This document shows positions 1 to 7,343 of a stretch of DNA of 14,619 nt, one piece after another. The notes under the pieces were generated by a model, which saw only the letters and a list, made by a program, of their open reading frames with translations, searched no databases and was not told the DNA's origin. Origin of the DNA: Planctomycetaceae bacterium (lineage in GTDB: Bacteria > Planctomycetota > Planctomycetia > Planctomycetales > Planctomycetaceae); the NCBI GenBank assembly GCA_020426125.1, contig JAGQQQ010000036.1, forward strand, positions 1 through 14,619, written 5' to 3'. Position 1 is the first letter of the stretch. Each line of letters begins with the position of its first letter. A program made the position numbers and the translations under genes.

Positions 1-1
1 A

Positions 2-2899
2 GTCTGGCGGGACATCAAGTATCTCATCCGAATGGAGCCGGGTGTCCAAACTCCGGAAGAGACCCTCGAAAAAGGGTCCGGGTCCTGCCGGGACACGGGC
101 TGGTTGCTCGTCCAAACAGCGCGGCATCTCGGTTTGGCGGCTCGTTTTGTCTCGGGTTACCTGATCCAACTGAAACCGGATGTGAAGTCCCTGGATGGTC
201 CCTCGGGGACGGAAGTCGACTTTACCGATCTGCATGCCTGGGCCGAGGTCTATGTGCCCGGAGCCGGCTGGATCGGGCTTGACCCCACATCGGGACTACT
301 TGCGGGGGAGGGGCACATCCCCTTGGCCAGCACACCGGATCCGATCTCCGCAGCGCCGATCACCGGAGCGCATGAGCCGTGTGACGATGTGCACTTTGAG
401 TTCGACATGTCCGTGACACGGATCCATGAGGATCCTCGTGTGACGAAGCCTTACACCGATGAGGAATGGCAAACCATCGAGGCTCTCGGGCACGAAGTGG
501 ACGCGCGGCTGCATGCGAATGACGTCCGGCTCACGATGGGGGGGGAGCCGACATTTGTCTCGATCGACGACATGGATGGCGACGAATGGAATATCTCCGC
601 CGTGGGCCCCCACAAACGGCGTCTCTCGGAGATCCTTATCAAACGACTTCGCCACCGTTTCGGCGAAGGGGGCCTGCTCCATTACGGCCAAGGCAAATGG
701 TATCCGGGGGAATCGCTCCCGCGTTGGGCGCTCGGCTGCTATTGGCGAAAAGACGGGGTGCCCGTCTGGGAAAATGGGGATCTGATCGCTGATATCGACA
801 AGGACTATCAGTTTGGCCCCGAGCAGGCGAAGCAGTTCGTTCGCCATTTGGCGCGCGTCCTGGAGGTCAGTCCGAAATGGATCCGCCCCGCCTATGAAGA
901 TGTCGCTTATTACCTGATGAAGGAACAACAGCTTCCGGTCAATGTCGACCCAACCGATCCCAAGCTCAAGGATCCCGAAGAACGGGAGAGATTGCGGCGG
1001 GTGTTTCAACGGGGTTTGGGAAGCGCGGTGGGATTCGTCATGCCGATTCAGCGCCAGTGGTGGCAGGCGAAGGCCCGGTGGAGTTCGGGGCCGTGGCCGA
1101 CCCGATCGAATCGATTATTTCTACTTCCAGGGGATTCTCCGATTGGACTGCGTCTTCCGTTGGACGCGCTTCCCTGGGTGCCGACATCTCAGATGCCGCA
1201 GAGCTATCCCCCTGATCCGCTCGCCTCCGCTCCGCCGCTGCCGGTGCCGGAGTATCGTCAACAGTTGATCAGCCGGACTCAGGAGAAACGGGGACGGCAG
1301 AAGATCTCCGAGCAGGTCGCCGATAAGGAACTCGACAGCGAGGAGGAATTTGACGCAATCGCAGACGGGGAGGCGGCAAACATCGTTCGGACCGCGCTTT
1401 GTGTGGAACCCCGCGATGGCCGTCTGCATGTGTTCATGCCTCCCGTCGACCGTCTGGAAGATTACATCGATCTGATCGCCGCGATCGAGAGAACGGCGTC
1501 CGATCTGGAAATGCCAGTTGTTGTCGAAGGATACGAGCCGCCGCGCGATTCGCGGATGAGCCATATCAAAGTCACTCCCGATCCTGGCGTGATCGAAGTC
1601 AATATTCACCCGTCCCAGTCCTGGGAGGAACTGGTCAAGAATACGACCTCGCTCTATGAAGAGGCGCGACTCACCCGATTGGGAACGGAGAAGTTTGATC
1701 TCGACGGCACCCACACCGGCACCGGTGGGGGAAACCACGTCGTCCTGGGAGGTGCGACCCCGGCGGACAGCCCGTTCCTCCGGCGGCCCGACTTACTCAA
1801 AAGTCTGCTGGGCTTTTGGGTGAACCATCCGTCGTTGTCCTATCTTTTTAGCGGAAGGTTCATTGGTCCGACCAGCCAGGCACCTCGCGTCGACGAAGGC
1901 CGCAAGGACGCGCTCTATGAGTTGGAACTCGCGTTCGCCGCAGTTCCACCGGTCGGTCAGAGTTGCCCCCCCTGGATTGTGGACCGGATCTTCCGCAACT
2001 TGCTCATCGATCTGACGGGGAACACCCATCGGGCGGAGTTTTGTATCGACAAGCTGTATTCCCCCGACAGTTCGACTGGGCGGCTCGGACTCGTTGAGTT
2101 TCGCGCGTTCGAGATGCCCCCGCACGCGCAGATGAGCTTGACTCAGCAGCTCTTAATTCGGTCGATTATCAGTTCCTTCTGGGAGAACGCCTGGGAGCAA
2201 AAGCTCGTCGACTGGGGAACGGCTCTCCACGACCGATTCCTGTTGCCGCACTTTGTCTGGGAGGACTTCGAGGAAGTCATTGATGAGATGCGACGGCGTG
2301 GCTATGCGTTGCAGCGGAAATGGTTCGCCTCGCACTACGAGTTTCGGTTTCCCAAGATCGGGGAAGTGGTCCGCAACGACATTCATGTGGAACTGCGAAC
2401 GGCGATTGAGCCCTGGTACGTGTTGGGAGAAGAACCGGCGGGGGGAGCAACGGCCCGGTTTGTCGATTCGTCGGTCGAACGTCTTCAAGTCAAAGTCAGC
2501 GGTCTCACCGATTCCCGCCACATCGTCACCTGCAACGGCCGTCGGTTGCCGCTCCATCCGACCGGGACACACGGCGAGTATGTTGCCGCGGTTCGGTATC
2601 GGGCGTGGTGTCCGCCATCTTGTTTGCATCCGACGATCCCGGTTCATTCGCCGCTGACGATTGACGTTTTGGACACCTGGACGGGCCGGTCCATCGGCGG
2701 ATGCACCTACCATGTTTCCAATCCGTCTGGACGAAATTATGAAACCTTCCCCGTGAACGCCTATGAGGCAGAAGCCCGTCGAGGGGCGAGATTCTTCGAG
2801 ATGGGGCATACCCCCGGTCCGGTGGCCATTCCGGCGAAGGAACACAACCCCCAGTTCCCGTTGACGCTCGACCTCCGTCGCCCCCTTCCCAACCCTTGA
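2..2899 (+). CDS. Transglutaminase-like protein with C-terminal DUF2126 (5'-truncated)
   Basis: The reading frame is open from the window edge: ten codons (VWRDIKYLIR) precede the first Met at 32 and match the family, so the true start lies outside. Residue numbers here count from that Met. The end of a transglutaminase/papain-like core is visible, with the Cys-His-Asp triad C19 (GSCRDT), H68 (DLHAW) and D84 (LDPTSG). From about residue 160 to the end runs a DUF2126 region with GGEPTFVS (170-177), YGQGKWYPGE (218-227) and a Gly-rich GTHTGTGGGNHVVLGG (559-574). The visible part is 965 residues; full-length relatives are roughly 1,100, so probably only the N-terminal transglutaminase domain is missing. 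The core could act as a protease, amidase or amide transferase; no substrate is known. It heads (or continues) an operon with the ATP-grasp/alpha-E fusion 83 nt downstream. Family assignment is firm; biochemical role is inference. Confidence 0.93.
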   Translation, partial: VWRDIKYLIRMEPGVQTPEETLEKGSGSCRDTGWLLVQTARHLGLAARFVSGYLIQLKPDVKSLDGPSGTEVDFTDLHAWAEVYVPGAGWIGLDPTSGLLAGEGHIPLASTPDPISAAPITGAHEPCDDVHFEFDMSVTRIHEDPRVTKPYTDEEWQTIEALGHEVDARLHANDVRLTMGGEPTFVSIDDMDGDEWNISAVGPHKRRLSEILIKRLRHRFGEGGLLHYGQGKWYPGESLPRWALGCYWRKDGVPVWENGDLIADIDKDYQFGPEQAKQFVRHLARVLEVSPKWIRPAYEDVAYYLMKEQQLPVNVDPTDPKLKDPEERERLRRVFQRGLGSAVGFVMPIQRQWWQAKARWSSGPWPTRSNRLFLLPGDSPIGLRLPLDALPWVPTSQMPQSYPPDPLASAPPLPVPEYRQQLISRTQEKRGRQKISEQVADKELDSEEEFDAIADGEAANIVRTALCVEPRDGRLHVFMPPVDRLEDYIDLIAAIERTASDLEMPVVVEGYEPPRDSRMSHIKVTPDPGVIEVNIHPSQSWEELVKNTTSLYEEARLTRLGTEKFDLDGTHTGTGGGNHVVLGGATPADSPFLRRPDLLKSLLGFWVNHPSLSYLFSGRFIGPTSQAPRVDEGRKDALYELELAFAAVPPVGQSCPPWIVDRIFRNLLIDLTGNTHRAEFCIDKLYSPDSSTGRLGLVEFRAFEMPPHAQMSLTQQLLIRSIISSFWENAWEQKLVDWGTALHDRFLLPHFVWEDFEEVIDEMRRRGYALQRKWFASHYEFRFPKIGEVVRNDIHVELRTAIEPWYVLGEEPAGGATARFVDSSVERLQVKVSGLTDSRHIVTCNGRRLPLHPTGTHGEYVAAVRYRAWCPPSCLHPTIPVHSPLTIDVLDTWTGRSIGGCTYHVSNPSGRNYETFPVNAYEAEARRGARFFEMGHTPGPVAIPAKEHNPQFPLTLDLRRPLPNP

Positions 2900-2982
2900 G
2901 CGTTCGAGGTAAACTGGGAGCGGAGTAACGCCAATTGAGCGTTCTCTCTCGTCTCTCCTCCCTCCTCTCTCCCCTTTCACCC

Positions 2983-5514
2983 ATGCCCTCGTCTCCCGTT
3001 GCGTCTTCCGGCGGATCGTTGTTTCAAAAATACTCCCCACCGCAAGGGGGATACGATGAGACTTTCGACAGCAACGGGAATATTCGCCCGATCTGGGGCC
3101 CGTTTCTCGAACATTTGGAATCGTTGGGATCGGATGAGGTTAGCCGCCGCTGGAACCAAGCGGACCAGCAAATTGCCCGGGACGGCTTCACCTTCAATCC
3201 CTTTGACGCAGAAGGGGAAGTGGCTCGGCCTTGGGCACTCGATGCGATTCCCTTGATCCTCGCGGAGTCGGAATGGAACCAAATCGCCGCCGGCCTCGAA
3301 CAACGGGCCAAGCTCTACGACCACATTCTGAGAGACATTTATGGTCCCCAGCTTTTGCTTCGTGAAAAATTGATCCCGCCGGAAGCGGTGTTTGGACATC
3401 CTGGACATTACCCGGCGTACCATACGCTGTTACCCGACAGTCGGGTGTTTCTGCATATGTTCGCCGCGGATTTGGCGCGTTCGCCGGATGGCCAGTGGTG
3501 GGTGACCGGCGACCGGTCCCGGGCTCCGTTTGGATTGGGCTATGTGCTGGAAAATCGGATTGTCACTTCGCGAATGCTGCCGCAGCCGTTTCGCCAGATG
3601 AATGTCCACCGTCTGGCGTCATTTTTTATTGGTCTCAAGAAACTGCTGGCAAGTCTCGCGCCCCGGTTTCAGGACAACCCCCGAATTGCATTGTGGACGA
3701 AGGGCCCCTCGAGCCGGGCGTATTTTGAAGATGCGTATTTGGCCCGGTATCTCGGCTATCAATTGGTCGAAGGGGGAGACCTGGCCGTTCGTGAAAATCG
3801 AGTACAGATCAAAACACTCGGTCGGCTGCTCCCAGTCGAAGTCTTGTTCCGGCGTCTCGATGACGAGGACTGCGACCCGGTCGAATTGGATGGCCAGTCG
3901 ATGAATGGCGTCGCTGGCCTCTTGGAAGTTGTCCGCTCCGGAAATGTGGCGATTGCCAATCCGCTCGGCAGCCGCCTCGTCGAATCACCGATTTTTATGG
4001 CCTTTCTCCCTGCGATCTGTGCCCGGGTGTTTGGCGAGGAGTTGAAGGTCCCGTCGGTGGCGACGTGGTGGTGCGGGGAAGGAGACGTCCTGAAGGATGT
4101 TCTCGAACGGTTTGACACGTTGCTGATTCGCCGAGCCTACCGAATGTCCGACGCCCCCCCGATTCGACCTGGGACGCTTGATCGGAAAGACCGCGAGAAG
4201 TTGATGTCCGAGATGAGGGCCCGACCGGAGTTGTTCGTTGCTCAGGAAACGGTCCGTCGCTCGACGACCCCCGTCTGGTCGGACAATCGGGTGCTGCCCT
4301 GGCCGACGACGATTCGCGGGTTTGTGTCGCACGACGGAACAGGCTATCGCGTGCTTCCCGGCGGGCTGGCACGTGTCGCTCCCGATGCTTTGACGCTGGA
4401 AAAGTCGATGACGACGGGAGAGCACAGTCAGGATGTTTGGATTCTCTCAGAGACTCCGATCGAAGAAGTCTCGTTGCTCAATATTTCGGAAGGGGAGATC
4501 GCTCTTCGACGGAGTGGGTCTGAACTGCCCAGCCGCGTGGCGGACAATTTGTTCTGGCTGGGGCGCTACGTCGAACGGGCCGAGGGGTCCGCCCGGCTAC
4601 TGCGGACGATTGCCGTGTTGCTGATGGAGGAATCGGAATCGGCGCATCAGGTCCGTCCTTTGCTAAGGGCGTTGGCGGAACAAGGGCAAATTGATCCCGA
4701 TCATATTGTGAGTGGATTGGAAAAGGCGTTTCCGGCCCTGGAACGGATGCTCCCCTCGGTGATTGCTGACGCCAACCGTCCGAAGAGTCTGCGGTCGTCG
4801 ATCCAACAGGCGATGCGGTTGATTTCGTCGGTCCGCGATCGGCTTGCGGTGGATGCCTGGAGAATCCTGCATCGCATTCATAGCGCAAGTTTGGAAAAAA
4901 CCGTCGACTTGCCCGATGTCCTCGAATATCTGGACGGAGTGATTTTGGATCTTGTCTCCTTCTCGGGGTTGTGTGCGGAGAGCATGACCAGGGCACAGGG
5001 GTGGCGGTTTCTCGATTTGGGCCGACGGATCGAACGGGCCTGGCAGACCGCGACGCTCATCCGCGCGACGGCGGTGCATGTCTCCACGGAAGAACCGATG
5101 GTGCTCGAATCGCTGCTGCGAACCTGCGATTGCTTCATGACGTACCGTTCACGATATATGGCGACCCTCCAGACGGCCCCCGTGCTTGACCTTCTCGTCA
5201 CGGACGAATCGAATCCCCGTTCCATCTCTTATCAACTCGCCGAGATCGCAGCGCATGTCGATGAGCTTCCTCGATCCGAGCAGGATGTCGTCCGCACAGC
5301 CGAGCAGCGATTGGCCTTGTCGCTCTTGAATGCCGTTCGGCTCGCGGATGTCTACGAGATCTCGCACGCGAATAACGGCTTCCGCGAAAGCCTCGACCGT
5401 ATCCTCAAACGACTCGTAGACCAACTTCCGGCACTCTCGAATGCAATCTCCAGCCGCTTTTTGATCCATGCTGGATTGTCGCGTCACTTCGCTTCGGCAG
5501 GAGCGTCGCAATGA
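2983..5514 (+). CDS. Circularly permuted type-2 ATP-grasp / alpha-E fusion protein
   Basis: An 843-residue cytoplasmic protein fusing two units that are often separate adjacent genes. Residues about 20-490 match the circularly permuted ATP-grasp family (COG2308-like): YDE near the N-terminus, RDIYGPQLLL (118-127), a VTGDRSRAPFGLGYVLENR block (174-192), and a late RGFVSHDGTGYRVLPGGLARV block (445-465). Residues about 515-835 are the helical alpha-E domain (COG2307-like), opening with SRVADNLFWLGRYVERAEG (517-535). ATP-grasp enzymes join a carboxylate to an amine through an acyl-phosphate; the product here is unknown. ATG 2983 is chosen because the expected N-terminus follows directly. However, TTG 2935 has GGAG nine bases upstream and would add 16 Ser/Leu-rich residues, whereas ATG 2983 follows a polypyrimidine tract without a Shine-Dalgarno. 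The stop overlaps the next start (ATGA), showing coupling with the transglutaminase gene. Confidence 0.92.
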   Translation: MPSSPVASSGGSLFQKYSPPQGGYDETFDSNGNIRPIWGPFLEHLESLGSDEVSRRWNQADQQIARDGFTFNPFDAEGEVARPWALDAIPLILAESEWNQIAAGLEQRAKLYDHILRDIYGPQLLLREKLIPPEAVFGHPGHYPAYHTLLPDSRVFLHMFAADLARSPDGQWWVTGDRSRAPFGLGYVLENRIVTSRMLPQPFRQMNVHRLASFFIGLKKLLASLAPRFQDNPRIALWTKGPSSRAYFEDAYLARYLGYQLVEGGDLAVRENRVQIKTLGRLLPVEVLFRRLDDEDCDPVELDGQSMNGVAGLLEVVRSGNVAIANPLGSRLVESPIFMAFLPAICARVFGEELKVPSVATWWCGEGDVLKDVLERFDTLLIRRAYRMSDAPPIRPGTLDRKDREKLMSEMRARPELFVAQETVRRSTTPVWSDNRVLPWPTTIRGFVSHDGTGYRVLPGGLARVAPDALTLEKSMTTGEHSQDVWILSETPIEEVSLLNISEGEIALRRSGSELPSRVADNLFWLGRYVERAEGSARLLRTIAVLLMEESESAHQVRPLLRALAEQGQIDPDHIVSGLEKAFPALERMLPSVIADANRPKSLRSSIQQAMRLISSVRDRLAVDAWRILHRIHSASLEKTVDLPDVLEYLDGVILDLVSFSGLCAESMTRAQGWRFLDLGRRIERAWQTATLIRATAVHVSTEEPMVLESLLRTCDCFMTYRSRYMATLQTAPVLDLLVTDESNPRSISYQLAEIAAHVDELPRSEQDVVRTAEQRLALSLLNAVRLADVYEISHANNGFRESLDRILKRLVDQLPALSNAISSRFLIHAGLSRHFASAGASQ

Positions 5515-6407
5515 TCATCTATAAAATTACCCATTCGACCACTTACATCTACGAAACGCCGGTGGCGGTTTGTCACAACTTGGTGATGTTGACCCCCCGG
5601 GACGATGGCAACGTGCGTTCGTTGTCCCATCGTCTGACGATCCGACCCACTCCGCCGATCTCGGCTCGTCGAAAGGACTTCTTCGGAAACAGCGTGCACA
5701 GTTTCTCAACGGAAGAGAATCACAAACAGTTGACCGTGACGGCGACCAGCCGCGTCCAGGTCTCCCCTCCCAATCTCCCCGCTGATGAGACGACCGTCTC
5801 CTGGGAGAGAGTTGTCCACGCCCTGAAGGAACAGCAGGATCCGAACTGGCTCTCAGTTTGCCCGTTTCAGTACGACTCACCGCGGGTTCGTCGCAACACC
5901 GACTTTGAATCGTTTTCCAAAGAGAGTTTCTCTCCCGAACGACCGGTGCTGGCGGCCGTCCGCGATTTGACCACCCGGATCTACGGCCACTTCAAATACG
6001 ACAGCAAAGCCACGCATGTCGGTACGCCAACCGAAGACGCTTTCAAGCTGGCTCGGGGAGTATGTCAGGATTTTGCCCATGTTCAATTGGCATGTTTGCG
6101 CTCGATCGGGATTCCCGCCCGGTATGTCAGCGGATACCTTCGTACGAATCCTCCTCCGGGCAAACCCCGTCTGATCGGGGCCGATCAATCACACGCCTGG
6201 GTCGCGGCGTATTGTGGCCCTGATCTGGGCTGGGTGGACGTCGACCCCACGAACAATTGCCTCTGCTCGACGGATCACATCACAATCGCCTGGGGCCGAG
6301 ACTACGGCGACGTTGCTCCCATTCGGGGGGTGTTTCTGGGGGGAGGGCACCACCAACTTCTTGTCTCGGTTGACGTGCATCCGGAGACAGAACAACCCCC
6401 CTCATGA
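5511..6407 (+). CDS. Transglutaminase-like family protein (stand-alone)
   Basis: A 298-residue protein with no visible signal peptide. Residues 1-85 look like the bacterial transglutaminase-like N-terminal beta domain (YKITHSTTYIYETPV start, then LTPRD), and residues about 150-260 are the transglutaminase core. The catalytic triad is visible: C185 in ARGVCQDFAH, H228 in DQSHAW, and D245 in WVDVDPTN. The start is firm: ATG 5511 overlaps the preceding TGA, and AGGAG at 5499-5503 sits seven bases upstream. This is the second Cys-His-Asp enzyme of the operon, with the ATP-grasp/alpha-E ligase between the two. The arrangement suggests linked formation and cleavage or transfer of amide bonds, but the substrate is unknown. 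Members of this family are often annotated simply as proteases. Confidence 0.93.
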   Translation: MIIYKITHSTTYIYETPVAVCHNLVMLTPRDDGNVRSLSHRLTIRPTPPISARRKDFFGNSVHSFSTEENHKQLTVTATSRVQVSPPNLPADETTVSWERVVHALKEQQDPNWLSVCPFQYDSPRVRRNTDFESFSKESFSPERPVLAAVRDLTTRIYGHFKYDSKATHVGTPTEDAFKLARGVCQDFAHVQLACLRSIGIPARYVSGYLRTNPPPGKPRLIGADQSHAWVAAYCGPDLGWVDVDPTNNCLCSTDHITIAWGRDYGDVAPIRGVFLGGGHHQLLVSVDVHPETEQPPS

Positions 6408-6478
6408 CGAGTGACCGTCGTCAGGATTTCGTGGAAAACCGTCGAGGCCAGAAGACGATTGTGCGTGAGCATGCCCCC

Positions 6479-6603
6479 CTTTGGAGTGCTCCGACTCGTC
6501 TGAGCTTTCTCTCAAGCGAAGGGTTTGTATTTTCTAAGCCAACATCTTTCTGATTCTACGCTGCGCTTAAAGGAAAGCGGTGACCAGTCACCGCACTCCA
6601 AAG
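6479..6603. repeat. 125-bp element with terminal inverted repeats (MITE-like candidate)
   Basis: CTTTGGAGTGC at 6479-6489 is repeated in perfect inverse orientation as GCACTCCAAAG at 6593-6603. Extended to 22 bases per arm (6479-6500 against 6582-6603), 18 positions match. The interior carries no coding frame. A short non-coding element with inverted ends fits a miniature transposable element or an intergenic repeat family. No target-site duplication is visible at the ends, so transposition is not shown. Only one copy is present in this window. Confidence 0.5.
6577..6594. terminator. Palindromic hairpin, possible bidirectional terminator
   Basis: GCGGTGAC (6577-6584) pairs perfectly with GTCACCGC (6587-6594) around the two bases CA; in RNA the stem would open to seven pairs with a four-base loop. 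It lies between two convergent genes, where a symmetrical hairpin could stop transcription from both sides. The flank on the left is AAGGAAA and on the right ACTCCAAAG, so there is no strong T-run on either strand. It overlaps the right end of the inverted-repeat element. Confidence 0.4.
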
Positions 6604-6637
6604 ATTTCAGCGACTCGTTCGTTGCAGCGAACCTGCC

Positions 6638-7087
6638 TTAAGAGGGCTCAGTAGGATTCTCACCATGGGAAGCGGGAGCGGTTCCCATCTTTTTCACTTC
6701 CACGTAGGCCATGCGAAGTTCGTGGAGCGTGCTTTCCAGGAGATTCGCTTCGTGCCCCGTGAGGTTTCGCTTGGTCTTTTCTTCTAAAACGGCCAGGAGA
6801 TCAATGAAGTGCTTCGCCAGCGGCAATTGCTGCTGAACTTGGCCGTCAGGGAGGGGAATCAGGCCCATCGAGACCAACGCCTGAGTGCTGAACATCTGCA
6901 CCATAGTGGCAAAAGATGCCGGCGGAATCGACCGAGGATCGAAGTCTTCTGGGGGTTTTTCCGCAGCTTCGGGAGCGGGGGATCGCTCCGCGTCGAGTTT
7001 GGCGTCTTCGGCTTTGACTTTCTCTTTCCAGTCTTCATCCCCCACGACTTCGATTGGAGATTTCCTTGGTTCTTCGGATTCTGCCAT
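6638..7087 (-). CDS. DUF1844 family protein
   Basis: A 149-residue protein without signal peptide or membrane span. Residues 1-50 are a charged, low-complexity leader rich in Glu, Lys, Pro and Ala. Residues about 52-135 form the DUF1844 domain: PPASFATMVQMFSTQALVSMG, then a KHFIDLLAVLEEKTKRNL stretch and the GHEANLLESTLHELRMAYVEV helix. Function is unknown; the family is small, mostly helical and common in planctomycetes and some other phyla. ATG on the minus strand at 7087 is preceded by GAGAGGAAG (7094-7102), a good ribosome-binding site. It is transcribed alone, divergent from the aminotransferase and convergent with the transglutaminase operon. Family assignment is confident; function is not. 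Confidence 0.9.
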   Translation of the reverse strand: MAESEEPRKSPIEVVGDEDWKEKVKAEDAKLDAERSPAPEAAEKPPEDFDPRSIPPASFATMVQMFSTQALVSMGLIPLPDGQVQQQLPLAKHFIDLLAVLEEKTKRNLTGHEANLLESTLHELRMAYVEVKKMGTAPASHGENPTEPS

Positions 7088-7139
7088 CGATTCTTCCTCT
7101 CAACTCTTGGGTGCTGTTTCACTGATTTCGATAAGCATA

Positions 7140-7168
7140 AGCGTATTCGCCGTCTCTCTCACCGGCAA
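7140..7168 (-). promoter_or_regulatory. Candidate sigma70-type promoter for the DUF1844 gene
   Basis: On the minus strand, TTGCCG (7168-7163) and TACGCT (7145-7140) are separated by exactly 17 bases, 52 bases before the start codon. Both boxes are imperfect matches to the consensus, so this is a weak prediction. Confidence 0.3.
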
Positions 7169-7262
7169 CAATGTGAGGCGATATGAGGCAGGTTTCATCA
7201 AGCGGAAATGATGCGTCGGCTGCCACGAACGACTTGAAGGAAGAACGCCAGAAAACCCCATA

Positions 7263-7291
7263 TTGACACATTTTTCATTCGCGCGTACCGT
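7263..7291 (+). promoter_or_regulatory. Candidate sigma70-type promoter for the aminotransferase gene
   Basis: A perfect -35 box TTGACA (7263-7268) is followed after 17 bases by TACCGT (7286-7291), which keeps the key T, A and final T of the -10 box. The start codon follows 52 bases downstream. This also argues against reading the TTG at 7263 as a start codon. Confidence 0.45.
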
Positions 7292-7343
7292 CCCGGGGAC
7301 TTCACAAGGACATGTGAAGAATTCCGCGAATGGAGTCGCCCCG

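Larger units (their letters stand above)
6408..6637. other. Intergenic gap between converging genes
   Basis: This 230-bp gap separates the end of the plus-strand transglutaminase operon from the end of the minus-strand DUF1844 gene. I see no coding frame of note. It holds the inverted-repeat-bounded element and the palindrome listed separately; the flanks (6408-6478 and 6604-6637) show nothing recognisable. Confidence 0.8.

Noticed and set aside
2153..3040. Minus-strand open frame (295 codons) across the first gene junction
   Set aside because: It lies opposite conserved DUF2126 sequence, is Arg-rich, and has no domain signature.
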